Source: an uncultured Woeseia sp.
Lineage (GTDB): Bacteria; Pseudomonadota; Gammaproteobacteria; Steroidobacterales; Woeseiaceae
Direction: 5' to 3'
NCBI GenBank assembly: GCA_937925605.1
Contig: CALALV010000008.1
Span: 1 to 49,707 of the forward strand
Length of the DNA stretch: 49,707 nucleotides
Within the stretch, counting starts at the first letter, position 1. Every line of letters starts with the position of its first letter. The notes beneath the pieces are model-generated. The model was not told where the DNA came from, did no database searches, and worked only from the letters and a program-made list of their open reading frames with translations. The translations under genes were made by a program, and so were the position numbers. Shown in pieces: positions 31,479-38,645 of the stretch.

Positions 31479-32780
31479 CTAGGTCGGCGATACCGGCGCG
31501 CCCGGGCCCCAGGTTACGGCCAGGCGGGCTCCGCCCAGGGCCGACTCGCCCGCCGACGCCGTGCCGCCGTGCAGCGCCGCGATGCGCGCGACGATCGCGA
31601 GCCCGAGGCCGTAGCCGCCGGTGTCGCGATTCCGGCTGGTGTCGAGCCGCGTGAACGCCTTGAACACGACCTGCCGCTCGGCCTCGGGGATGCCCGGTCC
31701 GTCGTCCTCGACGGACATGAGGTTGCGCTGCCGGTCGCCCTCGATGCGCACGACGACGGACGTGCGTGCATAGCGGCAGGCGTTGACCAGCAGGTTGCTC
31801 AGCGCGAGCTCCATCAGCTGCGGGTCCATGGCGATCGTCGCGGCCTGCGCATGGCAGTCGATGCGCAGGCTGCGATGGCTGGCACGGAACTTCTCGATGA
31901 TTTCCCCGACCCACGCGTCCGGCGGTATCAGCTGGTAGTCGAGTTCCCGTTCCTGGTGATCGAGGCGCGCATAGTCGAGCATCGTCGTGATCAGGTCGTC
32001 GATCTCCTGCACGTCCTGGCTGATCGACTGCAGTTCTCCCGACGAGTCGGCGCGATTCTCCAGCACGGCCATGGCGAACTTGATCCGCGTCAGCGGCGTG
32101 CGCATCTCGTGCGACAGCGCGCTCGTCAGGTCTTTCTGGTTCCGGATCAGGTTGCGAATACGGGCAGACATGTCCTCGAGGTTCGTGGACAGGTGGTGCA
32201 GGCTGCTGTTGCGGTCGAGCGCCCGGATCGGCTTGCGGACGTCGCCGGCGAACTCGCGGGCGGACTGGCTGATCCGCTGCAGGTCACGCAGCAGCGGCCA
32301 CAGCCAGAGGCCGACGAACACGAAGATCGACAGGTAGAAAAGCGGCGGAACCAGCAGCGTCAGCAGCCCTTCGCCGTGCTCGTCGCCGGGCGCCGGACCG
32401 ATCTGCAGCACCGCGCCGAGCGCCGGCGATGCGCGCAGCCATGACGCGCGCCCGTCGGCGTCGAACAGCTCCACGCTGGCATCGCCCGGTTCACCCGGCA
32501 GGACCACGTGATCGGCCGGCAGCAGGCGCACCGGGTAGCCCAGTCGCATGCCGAGCTCGGCGGCCGCGGCGTCGCGCTCGGTCACCGGCATGGCCTGCAG
32601 GTAGGCTTCGATCAGCGTCAGGTTGCCGTCCGCCCATACGCCGTGATCGGGCGGGGCCGAGTCCTGCAGGTAGCGGAAGCCCAGGTCGAAGACGGCCGCG
32701 ATGACGATCAGGCCGCCGACGATGACGAGGTAGCTGCGGAACAGCAGGCGACGGTTCTGGCGGACGGCCAGCAGGCTCAT
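31479..32780 (-). CDS. RstB-like membrane sensor histidine kinase
   Basis: 433 residues from the ATG at 32780, whose four-base overlap with the regulator stop sets the start. A first membrane helix (LLFRSYLVIVGGLIVIAAVF), a periplasmic domain of about 120 residues and a second helix (LTLLVPPLFYLSIFVFVGLWLW) precede HAMP, HisKA (LTSALSHEMRTPLTRIKFAM), and HATPase with ALSNLLVNACRYA, VEDDGPGIP and GGYGLGLAIVARI. The order and helix placement resemble RstB. The input signal is not evident. It is cotranscribed with the response regulator, a DUF3019 protein and a MipA-like protein. Confidence 0.92.
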   Translation of the reverse strand: MSLLAVRQNRRLLFRSYLVIVGGLIVIAAVFDLGFRYLQDSAPPDHGVWADGNLTLIEAYLQAMPVTERDAAAAELGMRLGYPVRLLPADHVVLPGEPGDASVELFDADGRASWLRASPALGAVLQIGPAPGDEHGEGLLTLLVPPLFYLSIFVFVGLWLWPLLRDLQRISQSAREFAGDVRKPIRALDRNSSLHHLSTNLEDMSARIRNLIRNQKDLTSALSHEMRTPLTRIKFAMAVLENRADSSGELQSISQDVQEIDDLITTMLDYARLDHQERELDYQLIPPDAWVGEIIEKFRASHRSLRIDCHAQAATIAMDPQLMELALSNLLVNACRYARTSVVVRIEGDRQRNLMSVEDDGPGIPEAERQVVFKAFTRLDTSRNRDTGGYGLGLAIVARIAALHGGTASAGESALGGARLAVTWGPGAPVSPT

Positions 32781-33496
32781 GTGTCCGCGTCCCAGGCGTC
32801 GGGCACCAGCAGGTAGCCCTTGCCCCATATCGTCCTGATCCGCTTCGGCGACAGCGCGTCGTCCTTCAGTTTTCGGCGCAGCTTCGAGATGCGACCGTCG
32901 ATCGAGCGATCGAGGCCGTCATAGTCAATGCCGCGGGTGAGCTTGAACAGGTCCTCGCGACTCAGTATGGAGCCGGCACGCTGCGCCAGCACCAGCAACA
33001 GTTCGAATTCCTGCGTGGTCAGCGCAACTTCCTCGCCGTCCAGCCAGACACGGTGCGAGGCCTCGCTGACGCGCAGCCCGCCGAGCACGATGTCCGGGGT
33101 CGGCACGCCGGCGGACCTGCGGCTCTCGAGGCGGCGCAGGAGCGCGCGGGTGCGCGCGAGCAGCACCATCGGTTCCACCGGCTTGGCGACGTAGTCGTCG
33201 GCGCCCGCCTCGAGGCCGATGACCTGGTCGATGTCGGCGTCCTTCGCGGTGAAGATCAGGATCGGCCCGTCGAACAGCTGGCGCAGCTCGCGGCAAATCG
33301 TCAGGCCGTCCCGGCCGGGCAACATCAGGTCGAGCAGCACGACCCGCGGTCGTACCTGCTGGAAGCGCGCCAGCGCGTTGTCGCCGCGCGGCTCGACCGC
33401 AACCGACAGTCCGTTCTGCTCGAAGTAGCGGCCGGTCAGCTCGGCGAGACGCGCGTCGTCCTCGACCAGCAGGATATCGACGGCCGGCCTGTTCAC
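32777..33496 (-). CDS. RstA/OmpR-family response regulator
   Basis: 239 residues starting at a GTG (33496) read as MNRPAVDILLVEDDARLAEL, with GGAG six to seven bases upstream. The receiver has VEDD, the phospho-Asp in VVLLDLMLPGRDG and Lys in DDYVAKPVEP. The winged-helix effector domain has LTTQEFELLLVLAQRAGSILSRE and DRSIDGRISKLRRKL ... RTIWGKGYLLV. The start overlaps the DUF3019 gene stop (GTGA). It probably controls its own operon through the CACA/TACA repeats at 34802-34826. Confidence 0.92.
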   Translation of the reverse strand: MNRPAVDILLVEDDARLAELTGRYFEQNGLSVAVEPRGDNALARFQQVRPRVVLLDLMLPGRDGLTICRELRQLFDGPILIFTAKDADIDQVIGLEAGADDYVAKPVEPMVLLARTRALLRRLESRRSAGVPTPDIVLGGLRVSEASHRVWLDGEEVALTTQEFELLLVLAQRAGSILSREDLFKLTRGIDYDGLDRSIDGRISKLRRKLKDDALSPKRIRTIWGKGYLLVPDAWDADT

Positions 33497-33897
33497 AGGA
33501 TGCTCCAGACGTGCCGGTTGCGCCGGTTCCGCCGCCGGTCGGACGTAGCCATGCTCATCACCTCGATGGTCGCTTCCGCGACGCGCTCTTCCCCGGCACC
33601 GGCCGTCAGCCAGTAGCGGAAGCTGGCATCGACGACCCGGTCCTCGGCGAAGCGGCCGGCCACCGCCTGCATCCAGCAGTCCAGCGGCGTCGCGGAAAAA
33701 TCGCTGTACAGGCAATAGCGGCCGGCACGGCGCGCTTCCCACAACACGAGGAAGCTCAGGTCGCAGCTCGCGCTGTGCTGGTCAGTGATGCACAGCACCG
33801 GCTTGACGCTCAGCGTGACCGTATCGTCGCCGGCGGCGACCCTCGCGGCGGCAAACAGCATGCCCGCCGCCAGCAGCGCAAGCGTCGCCCGCCCCAC
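33493..33897 (-). CDS. DUF3019 periplasmic protein
   Basis: 134 residues with a signal peptide (MGRATLALLAAGMLFAAARVAAG) and the DUF3019 pattern: LSVKPVLCITD, CDLSFLVLWEA, GRYCLYSDFSATPLDCWMQA. It has four cysteines in the mature part, likely disulfides. DUF3019 genes are commonly found beside RstAB-like two-component systems and MipA-like proteins. Function unknown; a periplasmic partner of the sensor is a reasonable guess. Confidence 0.85.
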   Translation of the reverse strand: MGRATLALLAAGMLFAAARVAAGDDTVTLSVKPVLCITDQHSASCDLSFLVLWEARRAGRYCLYSDFSATPLDCWMQAVAGRFAEDRVVDASFRYWLTAGAGEERVAEATIEVMSMATSDRRRNRRNRHVWSIL

Positions 33898-33898
33898 G

Positions 33899-34714
33899 TC
33901 AGAACCCGTAGCGGAAGCCGGCGAATGCGCCGATGACGCCGCGCTGGTCGACGATCGGGCTCGCGGCGGCCTCGGCGTTCAGGCGTTCGTACTCGGCGAT
34001 CACCAGGAAGGTCCAGTGCCGGTCGAGCACGTAGCTGGCGACGAAGCGCGCGTGGGCGTTGACGCCGGCACCGGCGCGGTACGGCGGGAACAACACGTTC
34101 GCCTCCTCCTGGCGCACGCCCCAGTAATAGTCGTTCAGCTTCCGGCTCTTCCAGCTCAGGCCGAATGAAGGCTCGAACGCCCAGCGCTGCTGCCGGAATG
34201 TGCGCCCGGTATTGAGATACAGCTCGAGGCCGTCGTGGGTGCCGCTGACGTCGTGATGCGCGGAGGCCTGCAGGTAACCCCAGTCGCCGTCGACCAGCAG
34301 TTCGGCACCGAGCTCGGCCGCGTAGTCGCGATCCGGCACGCTGACCTGCAGCGTCGCCACGCCGCCCGAGGCGTCGAACACCGAGATGAAGTCGGTGTCG
34401 GTCTTGCTGAAGAACACGCGATCGCTGTTGACGCGGCCGACCAGGTTGAACGTGTAGCGGTCGCTGTCGACGAGCGTGAAGCCGAGATCGCCGTTGTCGA
34501 AAAACCAGCGCTCGCCGAACCACGCGACGTCGATGTCGATGCCGATGCGGATGTCGTCCGCCAGCGCGAGCGGGTTACTGCGTTCGCCGTAGCCCAGCGC
34601 GATGCCGAGACGCCAGGGCGACTCGCCCGCCGCCGGCGGCCCGGCCGCGACGGAAGCGGTCGCGGCGAAGAGCAGCCCTGTCGCGACCCACTGCCTGAGA
34701 AGAGACTTGCACAT
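33899..34714 (-). CDS. MipA/OmpV-family outer-membrane protein
   Basis: 271 residues from MCKSLLRQWVATGLLFAATA, a signal peptide cleaved near VAAGPPA; an ATG at 34747 would add 11 residues that do not look like part of it. The mature protein is a beta-barrel of the MipA/OmpV type: WRLGIALGYGERSNPL, DIDVAWFGERWFFDNGDLGFTL and a terminal IGAFAGFRYGF. The family includes scaffolding and outer-membrane proteins induced by antimicrobial peptides or cations. It is first in the DUF3019-rstA-rstB operon. Confidence 0.87.
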   Translation of the reverse strand: MCKSLLRQWVATGLLFAATASVAAGPPAAGESPWRLGIALGYGERSNPLALADDIRIGIDIDVAWFGERWFFDNGDLGFTLVDSDRYTFNLVGRVNSDRVFFSKTDTDFISVFDASGGVATLQVSVPDRDYAAELGAELLVDGDWGYLQASAHHDVSGTHDGLELYLNTGRTFRQQRWAFEPSFGLSWKSRKLNDYYWGVRQEEANVLFPPYRAGAGVNAHARFVASYVLDRHWTFLVIAEYERLNAEAAASPIVDQRGVIGAFAGFRYGF

Positions 34715-34801
34715 ACGCCCGGTACCCCGTAGCCGATGCGCGGCCATGCCATGGACGTACCCGGATCATGACAGGGCCGGTGCGGGCGCGTGCCGCGCTT
34801 G

Positions 34802-34826
34802 TGTATCGAAAATGTGAAAAAGTGTG
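34802..34826 (-). promoter_or_regulatory. CACA/CACA/TACA direct repeats, candidate OmpR-family operator upstream of the mipA-like operon
   Basis: On the minus strand CACA (34826-34823), CACA (34816-34813) and TACA (34805-34802) are spaced 10 and 11 bases apart, one helical turn each, with T-runs between. OmpR-family regulators, including RstA (TACA-type boxes), bind such direct repeats. The site is about 90 bases before the mipA-like start, fitting autoregulation by the downstream regulator. Confidence 0.45.
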
Positions 34827-34979
34827 CGCGCCCGGCGGCGGCCGACCGCCCGGGCCGTCAGATCCCCGGCGTCCGCCGCACCGGAAATTCTTACGCCGCC
34901 GGGCCGGTGCTGGCAAGCGGCCCCGTCCGGCGGGCGCCGCGGCAGCAGGCGCGGCCGGCGGCTTTCGCAACAAATTCAC

Positions 34980-34994
34980 AATTGCCGCGCAATT
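34980..34994. promoter_or_regulatory. 15-bp inverted repeat upstream of the beta-barrel gene
   Basis: AATTGC-CGC-GCAATT is a perfect inverted repeat with 6-base arms, 71 bases before the ATG at 35066. Candidate operator; the binding protein is unknown. Confidence 0.35.
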
Positions 34995-35065
34995 TCTGCA
35001 CAGACCGCCGGCGAGTGCGGGCATAGGCTTCGCTCCGCTCGAATCAACCCACAGGAGTTGCAGTC

Positions 35066-35647
35066 ATGTATTCGATCATTCGCAAGTACGGCCCCGGCGT
35101 CCTCAGCAGCATCGGCATGCTCGGCACGTCGGCGGTATTGCCGGCCGAAACCGTGGTCGACGGCAGCTGGTTCATCGAGGCGGGCGTCAGCAACGCGAGT
35201 TCTTCGCTCGAGTCCGCCGAGTTCGCGGTCGACGGCGACGAGACCGGCTGGACGCTGGGCGTGGGCTACTCGCTGAATCGCCTGCTCGCTGTGCAGGTCG
35301 CCTACCACGACCTGGGCTCGGGGCACGCCGCGACCGACTGCCCGCCGCCCAACGTGTGCCTGGTCGAAAACCTCGACACGGTCGACATCAGCGGCTACTC
35401 GCTTGCGGCCACCGGCAGCTACCCGGTGACGGACGCCTTCGACGTGTTCGGCAGGGTCGGCCTGATGAGCTGGGACGTCGATTTCGACAACTTCGCGCGC
35501 GACGCATCCGGCGAGGACGTCCTGTTCGGCGTTGGGGTTGCTTACACCTTCGCCGACAGCTGGCGCCTGAGCCTGCAGTACGAGGACTACGGTTTCGACG
35601 TCGACTCGGCAAGCGTCGGTATCAGCCGCCGCTTCGGTGGACGCTGA
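35066..35647 (+). CDS. Small outer-membrane beta-barrel protein
   Basis: 193 residues with an N-terminal hydrophobic export signal (VLSSIGMLGTSAVLPAETVV) and eight predicted beta-strands, as in the OmpA-like/OmpW-size barrels: WFIEAGVSNASSS, GWTLGVGYSLNRLLAVQVAYHDLG, YSLAATGSYPVTDAFDVFGRVGLM, DVLFGVGVAYTFADSWRLSLQYEDY, ending VGISRRFGGR. Two cysteines flank a loop (CPPPNVC). AGGAG is placed 8 bases before the ATG. It lies 34 bases before the lipoprotein gene and is probably cotranscribed with it. Confidence 0.82.
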   Translation: MYSIIRKYGPGVLSSIGMLGTSAVLPAETVVDGSWFIEAGVSNASSSLESAEFAVDGDETGWTLGVGYSLNRLLAVQVAYHDLGSGHAATDCPPPNVCLVENLDTVDISGYSLAATGSYPVTDAFDVFGRVGLMSWDVDFDNFARDASGEDVLFGVGVAYTFADSWRLSLQYEDYGFDVDSASVGISRRFGGR

Positions 35648-35681
35648 GGCCGGATCACTGGATACCCAAGGAGCATAGCCC

Positions 35682-36914
35682 ATGGCAAGCAAACGTTTCG
35701 CAGGCGGCGGCCGGTTCCCGGCCGCCGCGCTGCTCGCCTTCTCCCTGCTCACCGCCTGCGGTGACGACTCGTTCGACGACGACGGCCCGGCAACGGGCAA
35801 GTGGCAGTGGACCACGCTCGACGGTCCCGACGCCTCAATCCCGCGCCTCGTCTCCAACCACGAGACGCTGGTCGTCGTCGGCACCGAGCTGTTCCTGGGC
35901 ACCGACGACGGCGTCTGGCAGCGGACGCTGTCCGGCGAGGACGAGTGGCAACAGGCCGGCCTCGACGGCCGTTCCATCAGTGCACTGGCCGTGACCAGCG
36001 ACGGCCAGCGCATGATCGCAGCGGGATTCGATCCGCGCGACCAGGCCGCTGCCACGGCATGGTACTCGACCGACGCCGGCAGGACCTGGACGGCGGCCGC
36101 AACCTGGCCGAAGAGCGAACCCGGTGCGCCGGAAGGCGACATCGCTTACCCCATCCTCGCACTGGAGCCCGACCCGCTCGATGCCGACGTCGTTTACGGC
36201 AACCTGGACGGCGACACGCTGGCCGTCACGGTCGACGGCGGCAGCACCTGGGTCATGGCGAATGGCGCGACCTCGCCGACTTTCGGCTACGCCTGTGTGC
36301 CCTACCGTTCCGCCGACGCCTCCGTGCTGCTGCAAGGCTGCGAACTGCCGCTGGACGTCGCCTGGGTCGGCGCACGCCGCGTGATCAGCGCGGACCGCTT
36401 CGACCTGCCGGACTTCCGCTTCGTTTACGGCTATCCCGATATCGCGGAACTGAGCAATCGCCGGATCAATGCCATCGTCACCGCCGTCGGCAGCAAGAAC
36501 AGTGTCTACGTCGGCGTCGAGGGCGGCCTTGTGGAGCTCACGTCGAAGAGCGGACAGTGGTCGACGCGCGCGGACCTGGAGGCGAACTGGCTGTACCTGG
36601 CCGAGGACGGCTCCGCGGATCCCTACGCCTACGTCCGGGCGATCGCAGTGCTCGACAGCGGCGGTGACAACGTCCTGTTCGGCGGACCGCTGAATGACGA
36701 CAACAAGGAGGTGCTGCTGTTCGAAACGGCGGACCGCGGCAAGACGGTCCGGCAACTGGCGGCACCGGCCGGGCTGATCGACCCGCGGCTGGAACAGGCA
36801 CTGCGCCTGAACGCCAACGACGTGCTGCTGGTCGTAAGCCAGGTCGATATCGGCGTGCCGGTCGACGCCCCGGGCGCACACCGGCCGAAGGTCTATCGCC
36901 TGCGGCGTTCGTAG
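35682..36914 (+). CDS. Lipoprotein with BNR/sialidase-like beta-propeller repeats
   Basis: 410 residues. The signal peptide ends in a lipobox, FSLLTACGDDSF, with Cys at about residue 27 and Asp at +2, an inner-membrane retention signal in E. coli. The mature protein has Asp-box-like repeats (STDAGRTWTAAATWP, TVDGGSTWVMANG, ETADRGKTVRQLA) spaced as in BNR or YCF48-type propellers. I do not recognise a specific family. It probably forms a complex with or near the upstream barrel protein; that is inference from adjacency. Confidence 0.75.
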   Translation: MASKRFAGGGRFPAAALLAFSLLTACGDDSFDDDGPATGKWQWTTLDGPDASIPRLVSNHETLVVVGTELFLGTDDGVWQRTLSGEDEWQQAGLDGRSISALAVTSDGQRMIAAGFDPRDQAAATAWYSTDAGRTWTAAATWPKSEPGAPEGDIAYPILALEPDPLDADVVYGNLDGDTLAVTVDGGSTWVMANGATSPTFGYACVPYRSADASVLLQGCELPLDVAWVGARRVISADRFDLPDFRFVYGYPDIAELSNRRINAIVTAVGSKNSVYVGVEGGLVELTSKSGQWSTRADLEANWLYLAEDGSADPYAYVRAIAVLDSGGDNVLFGGPLNDDNKEVLLFETADRGKTVRQLAAPAGLIDPRLEQALRLNANDVLLVVSQVDIGVPVDAPGAHRPKVYRLRRS

Positions 36915-36939
36915 CGCCCTGCTCCCGGCAGACCGGGCT

Positions 36940-36969
36940 GGCGGGATGTGGGAGTTCCCACATCCCGCC
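36940..36969. terminator. Long perfect hairpin between convergent genes
   Basis: GCGGGATGTGGGA (36941-36953) pairs perfectly with TCCCACATCCCGC (36956-36968) across a 2-base centre, and one more G-C pair extends it. It lies between the lipoprotein stop (36914) and the chrA stop (37019), so it may end transcription from both sides. There is no T-run. It could instead be a REP-like element, but I saw only this copy. Confidence 0.55.
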
Positions 36970-37018
36970 GCTTGCCGGTCGCCGCGATGCGATCGAGGCC
37001 GTCCCCCGGGCGTCCCTG

Positions 37019-38332
37019 CTACCAGAACGTCCGCATCGCGATTCCCGCCAGCGCCGCGCCCGCCAGCGTCGCGGCCACGCCGAGCCGCAGCACGAACAAC
37101 GCGACGAACGCGCCCGCTGTCAGCAGCAGCGCGAGCGCATCCAGCGTCGCCCAGTCGGGCGCCAGCAGCCGCAGTCCGGACACCCGTCGTTCGTCGATGT
37201 CGGCGAACAGCGTGTGCAGCGCGAACCAGACCGCGAGATTCAGGATTACGCCGACGACGGCCGCCGTGATACCCGACAGCGCCGCGGCGACGGCCGGCAC
37301 GCGCTGCACGCGCTCGACGTAGGGCGCGCCGAGGAAGATCCACAGGAAACAGGGTACGAAGGTCACCCAGGTAGTGATCAGCGAGCCGAGCACGGCCGCG
37401 CCCAGCGGCGAGAACGGCTCCGGAAAGCGGAACGCGCCCATGAAGCCGACGAACTGCGTGACCATGATCAGCGGCCCCGGCGTCGTCTCGGCCATGCCGA
37501 GACCGTCGAGCATCTCGCCCGGCAGCAGCCACTGGTAGACGTCGACGGCCTGCTGCGCGATGTAGGCGAGCACGGCGTAGGCTCCGCCGAAAGTCACGAG
37601 CGCGGCCTTGCTGAAGAACAGCGCTTCCTGCGTCAGCACGTGGTCGCGGCCGAGCGTCGCGAGCAGGAGCGCGATCGGCGCGAACCAGAGCGCGAGCCAG
37701 GTCAGCGTGACACGCAGCGCGCGCCGCAGCCCGCCGCCGGGCTCGCCGGCCGCGACGAGCGCTTCGTCGGCTGCGACCGCGGCCGGGCCGCCGCCGAGGC
37801 GACCCACGAGATAGCCGCCGACGGCCGCACTCGCGACGATCAGCGGAAACGGCAGGTCGAACAGGAAGATGCCGACGAAGGCCAGCGCCGCGATTGCAAA
37901 CTGCGGCCGCCCGCGCAGCGCGCGCCGGCCGATGCGGACGACGGCCTCGACGACGATCGCGAGCACGGCCGCCTTCAGCCCGAAGAACAGGCCCTCGACG
38001 ACACCGAGTTCGCGGTAGCTGACGTACAGGATCGACAGCAGCAGGATCGCAACGACGCCCGGCAGCACGAACAGCGTGCCGGCCACGAGCCCGCCGCGCG
38101 TGCCGTGCAGCAGCCAGCCGGAATAGGTGGCGAGCTGCATCGCCTCCGGTCCCGGCAGCAGCATGCAATAGTTCAGCGCGTGCAGGAAACGCGACTCGCT
38201 GAGCCAGCGTTTCTCCTCGACCAGGATGCTGTGCATGACGGCGATCTGCCCCGCCGGCCCGCCAAAACTCAGCAAACCGATTTTCGCCCAGGCGGCGAAC
38301 GCCTCGCGGAACGGCACGGAGTCCTGCGGCAT
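37019..38332 (-). CDS. chrA: Chromate transporter ChrA (long, two-domain CHR family)
   Basis: 437 residues from the ATG at 38332 (MPQDSVPFREAFAAWAKIG). Two homologous CHR halves each carry the family motifs: LLSFGGPAGQIAVMH ... LNYCMLLPGPEAMQLATYSGW in the first, and LVTFGGAYAVLAYIAQQAV ... MLDGLGMAETTPGPLIMVTQFVGF in the second. About ten to twelve helices. Family members export chromate by proton exchange, though many have uncertain substrates. The frame stays open upstream to 38485, but that segment overlaps a decayed regulator gene and is not coding in this frame. Confidence 0.92.
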   Translation of the reverse strand: MPQDSVPFREAFAAWAKIGLLSFGGPAGQIAVMHSILVEEKRWLSESRFLHALNYCMLLPGPEAMQLATYSGWLLHGTRGGLVAGTLFVLPGVVAILLLSILYVSYRELGVVEGLFFGLKAAVLAIVVEAVVRIGRRALRGRPQFAIAALAFVGIFLFDLPFPLIVASAAVGGYLVGRLGGGPAAVAADEALVAAGEPGGGLRRALRVTLTWLALWFAPIALLLATLGRDHVLTQEALFFSKAALVTFGGAYAVLAYIAQQAVDVYQWLLPGEMLDGLGMAETTPGPLIMVTQFVGFMGAFRFPEPFSPLGAAVLGSLITTWVTFVPCFLWIFLGAPYVERVQRVPAVAAALSGITAAVVGVILNLAVWFALHTLFADIDERRVSGLRLLAPDWATLDALALLLTAGAFVALFVLRLGVAATLAGAALAGIAMRTFW

Positions 38333-38336
38333 GTCG

Positions 38337-38555
38337 CTACCTGCTGGCCGGTCGGGACGACCGGGGACGGGAAGAGGACTGGCGGAACGGCAACGCGGTG
38401 ACGGACCGGATCTCCTCAAGCGCCAACCGGCAGCGCCGCTCGGAGACGCCGGGCAGCCCGGAGACAAAGTCGTCGAAGACGGCATTGTAGGCCGCCGTGT
38501 CGCCGACGACCACGCACGTTCCTGTTCCGCCCCTCCGCCGGTCGCCGAGCCTTCC
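38337..38555 (-). pseudogene. Remnant of an Lrp/AsnC-family regulator gene
   Basis: Reading 38516-38382 on the minus strand gives 45 codons (CVVVGDTAAYNAVFDDFVSG then LPGVSE...TALPFR) that align without gaps to the last 45 residues of the intact Lrp-type gene at 48130; I count 26 identities by hand. Upstream, SATGGGAEQE lines up with FATSGEADFH of the intact protein but in another frame, implying a one-base loss near 38517. An in-frame stop and further indels follow, and no HTH region remains. The reading frame also runs 14 residues past the usual end to a TAG at 38337. It is a truncated, frameshifted relic immediately upstream of chrA. Confidence 0.8.
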
Positions 38556-38575
38556 GGCGGCTACTGTGCTCGGGG

Positions 38576-38592
38576 CTCCCGGCGACCGGGAG
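38576..38592 (-). terminator. Possible terminator hairpin after the Mrp operon
   Basis: CTCCCGG (38576-38582), loop CGA, CCGGGAG (38586-38592): a perfect 7-bp stem about 55 bases past the last mrp-type gene on the minus strand. No T-run follows, so support is moderate. Confidence 0.35.
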
Positions 38593-38645
38593 TCCGGACG
38601 CCTGGCTGGGGCTGCCGGGCAGATGCGGTCAGCAACGGCTGGCCG

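Larger units (their letters stand above)
34715..35065. other. Divergent control region between the mipA-like operon and the beta-barrel gene
   Basis: 351 bases without a gene. It holds two AT-rich islands in very GC-rich DNA, at about 34797-34825 and 34970-35000, described separately as candidate regulatory sites. The part between them is GC-rich and holds no coding frame I would support. The plus-strand gene has an AGGAG at 35053-35057. Confidence 0.7.

Noticed and set aside
38333..38485. N-terminal extension of ChrA up to position 38485
   Set aside because: The extension is Pro/Ser/Arg-rich and comes from reading the decayed Lrp gene in another frame. The family N-terminus starts at the ATG at 38332.
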